A stretch of 55,644 nucleotides of DNA from Candidatus Omnitrophota bacterium. Its GTDB lineage: Bacteria; Omnitrophota; Omnitrophia; JAHJGZ01. Positions 41,376-51,117 of the stretch are shown in pieces. Within the stretch, counting starts at the first letter, position 1; each line of letters begins with the position of its first letter. The stretch is from assembly GCA_018823795.1 (NCBI GenBank), contig JAHJGZ010000134.1, positions 1-55,644 of the forward strand. Direction: 5' to 3'. A program made the translations under genes and the position numbers. Below the pieces are notes generated by a model that did not search any database, was not told the DNA's origin, and worked only from the letters and a program-made list of their open reading frames with translations.

Positions 41376-42425
41376 ATGGATAGTTCAATAACGCAAAATA
41401 TGAAAAGTGAAAGCCAGAAGAAAAGCATCAGCAAACCAGGTTTCTGCTGTTTAGGGATTATTGATAACTGTATGTTGCGATGCAAAATGTGTGAGAAATG
41501 GAAGGATGATTTAGTAACGCAAGGAATGACTGAGGCTACGACGGATCAGTATAAGACTTTTCTTCAACAGCTACGCACCATTACCGATGAGGGGTTTGAG
41601 CTTGATATTGGTGGTGGCGAGGCTCTGATGCGACCTGACCTTTTGGAGCTTATTTCATATGCGCGTGATTTAGGGTTTAAAACGACGGTTGCATCAAACG
41701 GATGGCTCATTGATAAAGAAATGGCGCGGCGTATTGTTGAAAGTGGTCTTACGAGTATTATTTTGTCATTTGATAGTCTGAATTCAGAAGTTCATGATTC
41801 GATGCGTGGCGTACAAGGTGTTCATGCACGTGTTGTGCAAGCGATAGAATATCTCCGTCTCTTTTCGAAGGATATTCATATCGGACTGTGTACGATTATC
41901 ATGGAAAAAACCTTAGACGGGATTATTGAACTTGTCGAATGGTCAAATAGCAGGCGAGACAAAATTAATTCAATTCTTTTTATGGCTGTTATGCAACCAA
42001 ATAATACGGTTAAACAAGATAAATGGTTTGACCAGGACTTTAATACTATCTGGCCACAGGATACCAAGAAAGTTGTCGCTTGTATCGATGAATTAATTCG
42101 CCGGCGTAATGAGGGACAGTGGATCGCAAATTCGGTTGAACAACTTAAAGCATTCAGATTGTATTTTCAACAGCCAAATAAATTTGTTAAGAAGACAGCG
42201 TGCAATATGGATCGTGGGCTTCATATAAGTGCTGTTGGCGATATTTTTCTTTGTTTTAAGTGGGACAATCTTGGCAACATAAAAAATGGTGCGGACATAA
42301 GCCAGGTTTGGTATTCAAAAGAAGCTGAAACGGTGCGAGAAAATATTCGTCAATGCAAAGATAATTGTCATTTTCTTCTCAATTGTTTTTTTGAGGGAGA
42401 TTATCCGTTTAAATGTGATGTGTAA
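41376..42425 (+). CDS. LWP-type radical SAM/SPASM protein 2
   Basis: The 349-residue paralogue has C32, C36, C39 ('DNCMLRCKMCEKW'), 'LDIGGGEALMRPDL', 'WFDQDFNTIWPQD' with Ile in place of Leu in the LWP motif, and the C-terminal set ACNMD ... FLCFKW ... QCKDNCHFLLNCFF. It is nearly the twin of the preceding gene over the C-terminal domain, which indicates a fairly recent tandem duplication. The 37-bp gap before it holds no promoter that I can see. Confidence 0.9.
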   Translation: MDSSITQNMKSESQKKSISKPGFCCLGIIDNCMLRCKMCEKWKDDLVTQGMTEATTDQYKTFLQQLRTITDEGFELDIGGGEALMRPDLLELISYARDLGFKTTVASNGWLIDKEMARRIVESGLTSIILSFDSLNSEVHDSMRGVQGVHARVVQAIEYLRLFSKDIHIGLCTIIMEKTLDGIIELVEWSNSRRDKINSILFMAVMQPNNTVKQDKWFDQDFNTIWPQDTKKVVACIDELIRRRNEGQWIANSVEQLKAFRLYFQQPNKFVKKTACNMDRGLHISAVGDIFLCFKWDNLGNIKNGADISQVWYSKEAETVRENIRQCKDNCHFLLNCFFEGDYPFKCDV

Positions 42426-42449
42426 TTAATTTTTTAAAAGGTATTTGTT

Positions 42450-43487
42450 ATGGAACAAAGTGGACCACGCATTGATACGGTAAAGAAGCAGTCGATTGAA
42501 AAACCTGCATTCTGTTGTATTGCAGCGACCGACTATTGTATGTTGCGATGTAAGATGTGTAATAAATGGGATGAACCGCTTCCAAAGGCTGATGAAGTGC
42601 CGACACTCGATGAATGGAAACGCTTTATTACACAATTTCGGGATTTAGTTGATGAAGGTTTTGAACTTGATTTTGGCGGCGGAGAAGCTCTTTCTATGCC
42701 GGGGATTCTTGATCTTGTGGCCCATGCGAAAAAGCAAGGGTTCCGGACAACCATTGCATCAAATGGATACTTAATAAATAAAGAAATGGCTAAGTGGATA
42801 GGATCATCAGGCCTTGATGCAGTCAGTTTGTCATTAGACAGCGCTCGCCCTGCATTACACGACCGCATGAGAGGAACAGAAGGTGTCTATCAACGTGTTA
42901 TGGATGCACTTAATAATTTGACCCGTTATGCGCCACATACTCAAAAAGGATTATGCTGCGTTATTATGAACGAAAACATTGATGAACCCCTGCGTCTGGT
43001 GAGCCTGGCAGAGGAGAATAAAAACGTTAACTGGCTTTATTTTATGGCGGTTGTCCAACCGAATTACAGTGGGCCCCTCAATGATCAGTGGTTGGATGAA
43101 TTTCAATGTCTATGGCCGCAGAATATTGACAAGACAATGCATGTGCTTGATGAGCTGATAAAACTGAAACAACACGGCTCAAAGATTAGTAACAGGGTTG
43201 AACATTTACGTGCCTATAAAGCATATTTTAATAATCCTGCACAGTTTGTAAATAAAGCTCAGTGTATTGTTGGCGGCAGAGCACTCAGTGTGAATAGTTA
43301 TGGATTTATTCAAATGTGTCTTTTTAAGGATTTTATCGGAAATATACGTGAACATGACATTAGAGAGCTTTGGTATTCGCAGGATGCCGATCTTATGAGA
43401 GAAAAAGTAAAACAATGTACGTCGAATTGTCATTTGTTGCTTAATTGTTGTTACATTGAAGATGATGAAGAGCTGTATAAAGAGTAA
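42450..43487 (+). CDS. LWP-type radical SAM/SPASM protein 3
   Basis: The 345-residue paralogue has C30, C34, C37 ('DYCMLRCKMCNKW'), 'LDFGGGEALSMPGI', 'WLDEFQCLWPQN', and C-terminal QCIVG ... QMCLFK ... QCTSNCHLLLNCCY. The N-terminal half is close to protein 2 ('KKQSIEKPAFCC' against 'KKSISKPGFCC'), but its auxiliary-cluster loop differs (IVGGRA rather than NMDR). So it belongs to the same subgroup with a changed C-terminal half. AAAAGG precedes the ATG by 8 nt. Confidence 0.9.
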   Translation: MEQSGPRIDTVKKQSIEKPAFCCIAATDYCMLRCKMCNKWDEPLPKADEVPTLDEWKRFITQFRDLVDEGFELDFGGGEALSMPGILDLVAHAKKQGFRTTIASNGYLINKEMAKWIGSSGLDAVSLSLDSARPALHDRMRGTEGVYQRVMDALNNLTRYAPHTQKGLCCVIMNENIDEPLRLVSLAEENKNVNWLYFMAVVQPNYSGPLNDQWLDEFQCLWPQNIDKTMHVLDELIKLKQHGSKISNRVEHLRAYKAYFNNPAQFVNKAQCIVGGRALSVNSYGFIQMCLFKDFIGNIREHDIRELWYSQDADLMREKVKQCTSNCHLLLNCCYIEDDEELYKE

Positions 43488-43496
43488 TGTTTATTT

Positions 43497-44513
43497 ATGA
43501 ATCAAGAAACATATCATAATACAAAGCCACGTTATTGCTGTTGGGTACTTAATTACCGCTGCATGTTTCAATGTCGCATGTGCTACATTTGGAAAACAGC
43601 GCAAGACAAATGTGAAACAACGCTTGAGGAGAAGAAGCGTTTTGTCGACTCACTGGTTGGATTTGTTAACACTGATTTTGAATTTCATCTTTCTGGCGGC
43701 GAACCGTTGGTAACAGAAGGGATTTACGATATTATACGCCATATTTATCAGTATGGCTTTAAGATAAACCTTGTTACGAATGGATGGCTCGTTGATGAGC
43801 GTGTTGTTGAAAATCTTAGTAGTGCAGGACTGTCGTCTCTTACTTTTTCCGTAGATGGCATACAGGCTGCTACCCATGACTTCCTCAGGGGAAAAGCCGG
43901 ATCGTATGAACGAATAATGAAAGCATTATCTATTACAAAAAAGATACGCGGTGATATGAAAATATCAGTTTTATCTTTAATTACCGGGCATAACGTGGAT
44001 GAAATTTTGCCACTTGTTGATTGGGTGCAAGCTCGTGCTGAGTTAGATATGATCAGCTTTCAGGCTATCACCCAGCCATTTTCTAAAGCACGTGATGATT
44101 ATTGGTTTGAAAAAGAAGAAGATAGATTTTTATGGCCGCACGATAGTGCAAAGGTTTCACGTATTATGGATGAATTGCATGCTAGAAAAAAGAACGGACA
44201 GAAGATTGGGAACCATCCGAATCATTTTATCCACTTCAAACGTTACTTTGAAAATCCTAACCGGTTCTTGAAAACAATAAAATGTAATCTTGGCGATTAC
44301 GAGTTTCACGTTGATCCGTATGGCAAAGTCTTTTTTTGTTGCCTTACTCAGCCAATTGGTAATATCACGACTGATTCACTGCCGAATCTATGGGGATCGC
44401 CTCAAACACGAACCATACGAGATGACGTCTATCACTGTAAACAAAATTGTCACATTATGATTAATTGTTTTTTTGAGAATGAACTCATATTGCAGGATGA
44501 GGGAAAACAATGA
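43497..44513 (+). CDS. LWP-type radical SAM/SPASM protein 4
   Basis: The 338-residue paralogue has C22, C26, C29 ('YRCMFQCRMCYIW'), 'FHLSGGEPLVTEGI' (canonical GGEP), 'DRFLWPHDSAKV', and C-terminal KCNLGDYEF ... FFCCLTQPIGN ... HCKQNCHIMINCFF. Two adjacent cysteines (CC) sit where others have one. It ends with a four-base overlap (ATGA) with the next gene. Confidence 0.9.
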   Translation: MNQETYHNTKPRYCCWVLNYRCMFQCRMCYIWKTAQDKCETTLEEKKRFVDSLVGFVNTDFEFHLSGGEPLVTEGIYDIIRHIYQYGFKINLVTNGWLVDERVVENLSSAGLSSLTFSVDGIQAATHDFLRGKAGSYERIMKALSITKKIRGDMKISVLSLITGHNVDEILPLVDWVQARAELDMISFQAITQPFSKARDDYWFEKEEDRFLWPHDSAKVSRIMDELHARKKNGQKIGNHPNHFIHFKRYFENPNRFLKTIKCNLGDYEFHVDPYGKVFFCCLTQPIGNITTDSLPNLWGSPQTRTIRDDVYHCKQNCHIMINCFFENELILQDEGKQ

Positions 44514-45583
44514 GATTGTTAACGAAGTTTTTTAAAAAAGAAAAAGCGCCGATTCTTCACAAAGAAGGCAAGAAAATACCGTCCTTTTGCCTTCTGGTCG
44601 TCAATAAACAATGTAATTTTCACTGTCGCATGTGTAATATGTGGAAACATACAGAAGATCCGAGCTCGTTAACGCTCGATGAAATGAAACAATTTGTTAG
44701 CGATTTGCGCTCGTTTGTTGATGAATCGATTTTTATTCATCTTATTGGTGGAGAAACGCTTTTATGGCCACACACGGTAGAACTGGCAAAGTTTATAACC
44801 GATACTGGTTTTAAAACGTCAATTACCACCAACGGCTATCTGATTGATGAACGAATGGCAGAACAACTGGTCAATTCTGGTATGAGCGGAATTTTTATTT
44901 CACTGGATAGTTTGGATGAGGTAAAGCATGACTTCATTCGAGGGATGAAGGGAAGTTATGCTCGGGTTATGAAGGCTATTGATAATCTGTCCACCTATCG
45001 TGCACGTTACTACACCGACACGAGTATTGGTCTTACCTTTACGCTCATGCAGCATAATATCGATGAGGCACTCGACTTTACTGATTGGGTGCAAGAAAAT
45101 AAAAAAATTGATTCACTCTTTTTTAATGCAGTGCTTCAACCGTTTGATAGCGGTGAAGAGAGTAAAAATTGGTGGCAGCGGGAAAAATATAAAGAAATTT
45201 GGCCGCATGACCTTGATGCCGTACATCATGTAATAGATAAGTTAATTGAACGAAAAAGGAACAATGGCTCTAAAATATGTAATCCTCCCGAGCAATTACG
45301 TGTCCTTAAAGAATATTTTAAAGATCCTTATCGTTTTCGACACAATATGCGGATTAAGTGTACGAGAGGGGATTTGGCGCCGGAAGTCAATGCCTCTGGT
45401 GATATTTCGATGTGTTTTTATAAGGAACCGCTCGGCAATATTCGCAAAGACAATATACGTGATGTTTGGTTTAGTGATGCAATGGTGCGAGCACGAGAAC
45501 ATATTAACCAGTGTGATATGGAGTGTGATCTAGCGGCGAATTGTTTTTACAAGATAGAAAACATTACGGACTATGTGAAATGA
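44510..45583 (+). CDS. LWP-type radical SAM/SPASM protein 5
   Basis: The 357-residue paralogue has C35, C39, C42 ('NKQCNFHCRMCNMW'), 'IHLIGGETLLWPHT' (GGET instead of GGEP), 'KYKEIWPHDLDAV', and C-terminal KCTRGDL ... SMCFYKEPLGN ... QCDMECDLAANCFY. The short basic N-terminal extension 'MRLLTKFFKKEKA' is not shared. Start and stop both overlap the neighbours by four bases. Confidence 0.9.
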   Translation: MRLLTKFFKKEKAPILHKEGKKIPSFCLLVVNKQCNFHCRMCNMWKHTEDPSSLTLDEMKQFVSDLRSFVDESIFIHLIGGETLLWPHTVELAKFITDTGFKTSITTNGYLIDERMAEQLVNSGMSGIFISLDSLDEVKHDFIRGMKGSYARVMKAIDNLSTYRARYYTDTSIGLTFTLMQHNIDEALDFTDWVQENKKIDSLFFNAVLQPFDSGEESKNWWQREKYKEIWPHDLDAVHHVIDKLIERKRNNGSKICNPPEQLRVLKEYFKDPYRFRHNMRIKCTRGDLAPEVNASGDISMCFYKEPLGNIRKDNIRDVWFSDAMVRAREHINQCDMECDLAANCFYKIENITDYVK

Positions 45584-46581
45584 TAACGGATGCAAAAAAT
45601 ATAAAAACGCTTCAAGCACCCAAAACGTGTTTGTTGACGGTTTCAAACACCTGTCATCTTAAGTGTCATATGTGCGACTTGTGGAAAAAAGATACGCGGG
45701 ATGAAGAGATGTCGATTGATGATGCTAAACGATTCATTGCTGCGTTGCAGGAATTTGGAGGTGGCCCCATAGAACTACATCTTATCGGTGGGGAGACGTT
45801 TGTCAAAGAAGGAATATTTGATCTTATTACGTTGGCACGAAAGAACGGCGCACGAGTTGTTGTGACGACGAGCGCCTACTCTATTACACGAGAAGTGGCA
45901 AAAAAAATAGTGCAATCTGGTTTGAACATGATCAATTTTTCTCTTGAAAGTCTCAACGCTGACACCCATGACTGCTTACGAGGTGTTCTCGGTGTTCATG
46001 AAAAGGTTATAAATGCTATTCAGTATGTTGCAGAAGAATCAACATCCATAGAAATGGCAATTAATACTATTATTACGAAGCAAAACATTCATGATTTGAT
46101 TCCTTTAGTCGAATGGGTGAATAGTCATGAGCGACTTTCTCAGATTTATTTTATGGCAGTAATGCGGCCATTTGGTTCTGATTTAGATGTAGATTGGTAT
46201 GATACCGAACGAGCAACCGCATTATGGCCTGACGATTCGATAACTATTAACAACGTACTAGACCGTTTGATAGAGATGAAACAAGACGGTGCCAAAATAG
46301 GAAACTCGGCAGGACAGCTACGAACATTTAAATCGTATTTTGAAAATCCGACAAACGTTATTAAACAACAAGGATGTAGACTTGGTGATGATGCCCTGAA
46401 TATTAATGCCATTGGTGATGCGTATCTTTGTTTTTTTATGGAAAAGTTAGGCAATATTCAAAAGCAATCTCCATGTGAAATGTGGTTTTCAGAAAAAGCG
46501 CATCAAATCCGTAAGAACATGAGACAGTGTAATCGAAATTGTGAATTAATCATAAACTGCTATTACAAAGATGAACAATAA
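45580..46581 (+). CDS. LWP-type radical SAM/SPASM protein 6
   Basis: The 333-residue paralogue has C25, C29, C32 ('SNTCHLKCHMCDLW'), 'LHLIGGETFVKEGI', 'ERATALWPDDSITI', and C-terminal GCRLGDD ... YLCFFMEKLGN ... QCNRNCELIINCYY. I chose ATG 45580 rather than the ORF-track TTG 45541 because ATGA overlaps the previous stop as elsewhere in the operon. With protein 5 it shares the GGET variant, so the pair may be a second duplication. Confidence 0.9.
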   Translation: MITDAKNIKTLQAPKTCLLTVSNTCHLKCHMCDLWKKDTRDEEMSIDDAKRFIAALQEFGGGPIELHLIGGETFVKEGIFDLITLARKNGARVVVTTSAYSITREVAKKIVQSGLNMINFSLESLNADTHDCLRGVLGVHEKVINAIQYVAEESTSIEMAINTIITKQNIHDLIPLVEWVNSHERLSQIYFMAVMRPFGSDLDVDWYDTERATALWPDDSITINNVLDRLIEMKQDGAKIGNSAGQLRTFKSYFENPTNVIKQQGCRLGDDALNINAIGDAYLCFFMEKLGNIQKQSPCEMWFSEKAHQIRKNMRQCNRNCELIINCYYKDEQ

Positions 46582-46635
46582 GGAAAAGGGGCTATCAAAA
46601 TATTGAAACATTGGTAGCGAAGCGCGGCTGAGCAT

Positions 46636-47739
46636 ATGATTCGTTTTTTAAAAAAATATTGGATTATTTTATTATTGTTTATATTTATTTTAGGTGAATT
46701 TGCTATTCGCTATTCCCCTTTAAAATATTATCCTAATTGGAACTTTAGGATACGTATGTACCAATGTATTCGGTGGAATATAGAAAGGCACACAAATTTA
46801 TTTCAAAACCACACATATAACACAAGCGAAATCTTTTTCAATCCCAAAAACGAATATAAGATTAAACATATTGTTCGTAAACCTAGTGATACTGTTCGAA
46901 TTATATGTTTAGGGACCTCGTCTACTCAAGGGTGGCCCAACGCTATCTCGTATCCGCAGATATTAGAGGAGTTGTTAAAAAAAAATCTAAAACAAAAGAA
47001 TCTGAAAAATTCCAAAACGTACGAGGTTATTAATGCGGGAGTGGGAGGGTATAATTCTTTTAAAGTGTTAATTTATTTTAAAGATATTCTGCTCAAATTT
47101 AATCCTGACATAGTAACTCTTTATTTAGGTAGCAATGATAGCAACTATCCGTCTTGTAATAACTTAACGGATAAAGACGTCTATGAGTATATTAAAACAT
47201 CGGTCAATAAGTATCCATCAGTAAATTCTAATTACAACTTAACGACTTTCTTGTCTCTGTCACCTTTTGTTGCAAACGATGTAACATATAAAATTCTTAA
47301 GCAGCTTTATAAAAGCCGACTTTTTTTTGCTGTGAGCAATGGTGTCGGATACCTGAAAAACAAAATAAAGAATAAAAACGTGATGGAGGTTCCTCCCGAT
47401 CTATTTAAAGAAGTATTAACGGAATTTGTTACTCTAGCAAAAAACAATAATTTTACTCTCGTTATTATTCCGGAAGCACATAGTCTTTCCGAGCCTGAAA
47501 TTTTGCAGCAAATTAGTATCATGGAAGAGATAGCTTCTCGATATAATATACGTCTGATTGATGTACAGAGTGTGCTGCGTAGAAGTCGTGATAAGAAGGT
47601 ATTTCATGATTATGTGCATCCTACAGTGTTGGGGCATAAAATAATCGCACAAGAGATATATGAATCATTGGTAGCTACATATCCAGTGCTTTTTTCTGAA
47701 CTACCCAAAATATCAAATCGCAACGATAACAAAGTATAA
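46636..47739 (+). CDS. Membrane-anchored SGNH/GDSL hydrolase-type protein
   Basis: The 367-residue protein has an N-terminal membrane helix (~8-25) and an SGNH-type domain: block I 'IICLGTSSTQGWP' (Ser in place of Asp in GDS-like), block II Gly in 'NAGVGGYNSFKV', block III 'YLGSNDSNYP' and block V 'HDYVHPTVLGHK' with the Asp/His pair. Such proteins act on acyl groups of sugars (O-acetyl transfer or removal) on the periplasmic side. It sits inside the radical SAM array, so it probably edits the same glycan. Codon use looks more AT-rich than its neighbours, which might reflect separate origin. Confidence 0.82.
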   Translation: MIRFLKKYWIILLLFIFILGEFAIRYSPLKYYPNWNFRIRMYQCIRWNIERHTNLFQNHTYNTSEIFFNPKNEYKIKHIVRKPSDTVRIICLGTSSTQGWPNAISYPQILEELLKKNLKQKNLKNSKTYEVINAGVGGYNSFKVLIYFKDILLKFNPDIVTLYLGSNDSNYPSCNNLTDKDVYEYIKTSVNKYPSVNSNYNLTTFLSLSPFVANDVTYKILKQLYKSRLFFAVSNGVGYLKNKIKNKNVMEVPPDLFKEVLTEFVTLAKNNNFTLVIIPEAHSLSEPEILQQISIMEEIASRYNIRLIDVQSVLRRSRDKKVFHDYVHPTVLGHKIIAQEIYESLVATYPVLFSELPKISNRNDNKV

Positions 47740-47743
47740 AAAA

Positions 47744-48766
47744 ATGAAAAATATTTTCAGCGAGCTTGAAAGTGAAAAGAAAATATCGGGGGAAAAAAGC
47801 TATCCAACGTCATGCTCATTGGTAGTCCTTAATCGTTGTCTTTTACAATGCAAGATGTGTCATATGTGGAAAGCTCCACGTGTTGACGATGAAGTGACCA
47901 TCGAAGAATTGAAACGTTTTGTTTCTACGGTTAAGGATATGTTAGTAGGAGATAAGGAGTTAATTATTAGCGGAGGCGAACCACTCTTAAAAGAAGGAAT
48001 TTTTGACTTAATTAGACATGCATCCGATAGAGGATTAAAGACTATTATGCCAACAAACGGTTATTTGATCACTGAGGAGGTAGCAAAGCGTTTACATGTA
48101 TCAGGACTGAAAGAAATTTTTATTTCACTTGATAGTAATAACCCGGCAACACACGACTTTTTGCGAGGGAAAGACGGCTGTTTTGAACGTGTTATGAAAG
48201 GCATTGAATATTTACATGCGTATTGCAGGGGGCTTCGTATTAATTTTTTAACAGTAATTTCAAATAAAAATTTACATGAAGTCATTACACTACTTCACGA
48301 GATAGAAAATGATAAACGAATTTCGGGTGTTTATTTTCAGGCCATTGCCACTCCTTTTTTTACCGGCTTAGGGGAAGATTGGTGTGAGAATGAAGAATTT
48401 GGCTGTCTGTGGCCGCATGAATATGAAAAGGTGGTAGATGTTATTGATGAAATCATTCATCTAAAACGCGAAAAAAATTATATGGTGCATAATCATCATC
48501 AACATCTAGAACTTTTTAAACGGTATTTTAAAAATCCACATTGCCGTGTTGAAAAACGGGGATGTTACCTTGGCGATTCTGTTATTAATGTTGATCACGT
48601 CGGAAACATTAACTTGTGTTGTTTTGATCAGCCCGTTGGCAACATCAGAACAAATGATATACAAAGGCTTTGGTTTTCAGACGATGTTAAGGGGCGGCAA
48701 GCGGTGATGCATCAGTGTGAGAGAAATTGTCATAATTTAGTAAACTGTTTTTTTAAGCCCCGTTAG
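47744..48766 (+). CDS. LWP-type radical SAM/SPASM protein 7
   Basis: The 340-residue paralogue has C32, C36, C39 ('NRCLLQCKMCHMW'), 'LIISGGEPLLKEGI', 'EFGCLWPHEYEKV', and C-terminal GCYLGDS ... NLCCFDQPVGN ... QCERNCHNLVNCFF. Its TAG stop (48764-48766) lies inside the left end CCCCGTTAG of a 135-bp mobile element, so the last residues and the stop come from the element. The original C-terminus may have been a few residues different. Confidence 0.9.
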   Translation: MKNIFSELESEKKISGEKSYPTSCSLVVLNRCLLQCKMCHMWKAPRVDDEVTIEELKRFVSTVKDMLVGDKELIISGGEPLLKEGIFDLIRHASDRGLKTIMPTNGYLITEEVAKRLHVSGLKEIFISLDSNNPATHDFLRGKDGCFERVMKGIEYLHAYCRGLRINFLTVISNKNLHEVITLLHEIENDKRISGVYFQAIATPFFTGLGEDWCENEEFGCLWPHEYEKVVDVIDEIIHLKREKNYMVHNHHQHLELFKRYFKNPHCRVEKRGCYLGDSVINVDHVGNINLCCFDQPVGNIRTNDIQRLWFSDDVKGRQAVMHQCERNCHNLVNCFFKPR

Positions 48767-48892
48767 AGATTATGTGAAAGTATAGATATTTATTATTTTT
48801 ATAGCCAGTTTTAAAAATAGATGAAGTGATGTCGCATACAAATTACGGAAACACTTCAAGATGAACAGAAGCGTTTCCTATCTCTAACGGGG
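48758..48892. mobile_element. 135-bp MITE-like TIR element between radical SAM genes
   Basis: Perfect 13-bp ends CCCCGTTAGAGAT and ATCTCTAACGGGG bound exactly 135 bp, the same length as the copy at 29274. Flanks are TAAG and TAAA, a 3-of-4 match to a duplicated target. The right part (ATTACGGAAACACTTCA, GAAGCGTTTCCTATCTC) matches the GIY-YIG element and the other 135-bp copy, while the left interior has diverged. Confidence 0.87.
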
Positions 48893-48915
48893 TAAAGATG
48901 GCAAGATAGAAACCT

Positions 48916-51117
48916 ATGAAAAGCAAAAACAACGAAATTACCTGGGCAGGACAAAAAGATGAAATGTCCTTTTGGCAGCGCATGCTTGATACTATGGGCA
49001 GCGTGTATGGTGAGGGTGTGAAAGCACCGTTTCGGAGTAAAAAACTTCGTTCATGCGACCTCATCATTACTGAGAAATGTAATTTGAGATGTACCAAATG
49101 TTTTTCATGGAAACACAATCAGCATAATGGATTGAGTATTCGACAATGTAAATCGATCATTGATTCACTCAGTAAAACCGGGGAACGTCCTTTTGAAATT
49201 AATCTGGGTGGGGGAGAACCACTTTTAATAGACGGCATTATTGATCTTATCAAGTATTGTAGAAAGAAAGGGCTTAATCCGGCACTTTCCACTAATGGAA
49301 CGTTGCTTACAAAAAATATGGCCAAGCAGTTAGCATTAAGCGGACTTGCCAGGTTAAGTATTTCATTGGATAGTTTACATCCAGACTCACATGATACGTT
49401 AAGTGGGGTCAAAGGATCGCATAAGAAAGTGATGGAAGGAATTCAGGCGATAACAGATTGTTGGAAGCGTGGTATGCTCAACATTCATACGGTGTTAACC
49501 GAAGTTAATCTGGACAGAATTATTGATCTTGTTGAATTTGTTAATCATCATAAGGTGTTAAGCGGCATTAATATCCAGGCACTGGCACAGCCATTTCATA
49601 CACCACTACAGGCGGATTGGTACAAAGATGAACAATTTGCTTTTTTGTGGCCGAATAATATAACAAAAACTCATGCTGTTTTGGACCGATTAATCGAGTG
49701 TAAAAACAAAAATTTTAAAATTATTAACCCGACACATCAATTTAAAGTCTATAAACTCTATTATCAATATCCTAAACGTTTTTCACGTAAATTCCGATGT
49801 AATTTAGGTGATTATAACGTGACGATCAATTCAAAGGGAATAGCACATCTGTGTCCTTTTAAAAAAGCATTATGCGATGTGACGAATAAAAAGTTAGAAA
49901 AACTTTGGTATTCATATCATGCTTCAAAACTTCGCTATGCTATGTACAATTGCCGCACGAGTTGCAATAACATACTCAATTGTTATTTTGAAGAAGAGAA
50001 CATAGATGCTTTTTTTATCGATACCGAGCAACAGAAACAAAATAGCAAAAGTTCCATTGTGGTTGTGGAGAATGACTTGAAAACGGGAGAAAAATCAGCT
50101 GTTCGGTTTTGTAATCTTTTGATAACACCGTGTTGTAATCTTGACTGTAAAATGTGTTACATCGGACGTAGCAGCAAAGAGAAGAAAAAACATTTTCACG
50201 CTCATGGTTTATCGATAAAGGAATGGCGGTGGATTATTCATTCACTACATCTCTTAGGCAATAAGAACATGCGTGTTTATTTCAGTGGCGGAGAGCCTCT
50301 TTTGTGGAAGGGCATCTTTAATCTAATTGCATTTGCTTATCGTAAAGGACTTTTTACCATGATTGGAACGAGTGGTTCCTCTCTGCATTATTACACGTTG
50401 CAAAGGATCCTTGCTTCCGGTCTTAATTTTCTCGAACTTTCTCTTGATAGTCATGATGCCGCAATACATGATTACCTAAGAGGGAAGAAGGGAATCCATA
50501 AGCGACTGATGAACGCTGCCACATGGCTCCATATGAAGAAGAAAGACCTTGAGATCGGCATTAGCTGTGTTATTTCTAAAGTGAATCTGGCCGGGCTACT
50601 GTCATTTGTTGATACAATTGAGCGTGATGATCGTTTCTCAAGTATCTATTTTCAAGCGTTAGTTCAACCATATGACAGCCCACCACAAAAAGAATGGTAT
50701 CGATTAAAAGAGTTCTCATTTTTATGGCCAGATGATAAGGAAGCGCTTAATTATGTATTTGACGAATTGATCGTACGGAAGCAGAAAGGAAATTCTAAGA
50801 TAGGTAATTCACCTGAGCAGCTTCGTTTGTATCAGTATTATTATAACAATCCTGAAGACATTAACCGTGTCAAAACATGTACTCTTGATGCTTCGGCTAT
50901 AACAATTAACTGGCTTGGCTATGTAAGCTATTGTGATTATTTAGGTCCCCTGGGAAATGTGAAGGATTTTCATCTTGAGCAGCTTTTAACCTCAACGATG
51001 TCAGATATTAGAAAACAAGAAATAAAGCAGTGTCAGATTTATTGTAATTCTGTTGGAAATATAATGATTCAACCTGAAAAGCGAGAAGAGGTGTCCTGTG
51101 CCTACAGAAATGCATAG
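48916..51117 (+). CDS. Tandem two-domain LWP-type radical SAM protein 8/9
   Basis: The 733-residue protein is two full paralogues joined head to tail. The first domain (~40-365) has C55, C59, C62 ('EKCNLRCTKCFSW'), 'INLGGGEPLLIDGI', 'QFAFLWPNN' and the complete C-terminal set RCNLGDY ... HLCPFKK ... NCRTSCNNILNCYF. The second (~395-733) has C407, C411, C414 ('PCCNLDCKMCYIGR'), 'VYFSGGEPLLWKGI', 'EFSFLWPDD', and KTCTLDA ... SYCDYLGPLGN ... QCQIYCNSVGNIMIQ. The last family cysteine (NC) is Ile in the second domain, so its auxiliary cluster may be altered. Internal duplication and fusion or a lost stop explain it. No close ribosome site precedes the ATG. Confidence 0.88.
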   Translation: MKSKNNEITWAGQKDEMSFWQRMLDTMGSVYGEGVKAPFRSKKLRSCDLIITEKCNLRCTKCFSWKHNQHNGLSIRQCKSIIDSLSKTGERPFEINLGGGEPLLIDGIIDLIKYCRKKGLNPALSTNGTLLTKNMAKQLALSGLARLSISLDSLHPDSHDTLSGVKGSHKKVMEGIQAITDCWKRGMLNIHTVLTEVNLDRIIDLVEFVNHHKVLSGINIQALAQPFHTPLQADWYKDEQFAFLWPNNITKTHAVLDRLIECKNKNFKIINPTHQFKVYKLYYQYPKRFSRKFRCNLGDYNVTINSKGIAHLCPFKKALCDVTNKKLEKLWYSYHASKLRYAMYNCRTSCNNILNCYFEEENIDAFFIDTEQQKQNSKSSIVVVENDLKTGEKSAVRFCNLLITPCCNLDCKMCYIGRSSKEKKKHFHAHGLSIKEWRWIIHSLHLLGNKNMRVYFSGGEPLLWKGIFNLIAFAYRKGLFTMIGTSGSSLHYYTLQRILASGLNFLELSLDSHDAAIHDYLRGKKGIHKRLMNAATWLHMKKKDLEIGISCVISKVNLAGLLSFVDTIERDDRFSSIYFQALVQPYDSPPQKEWYRLKEFSFLWPDDKEALNYVFDELIVRKQKGNSKIGNSPEQLRLYQYYYNNPEDINRVKTCTLDASAITINWLGYVSYCDYLGPLGNVKDFHLEQLLTSTMSDIRKQEIKQCQIYCNSVGNIMIQPEKREEVSCAYRNA

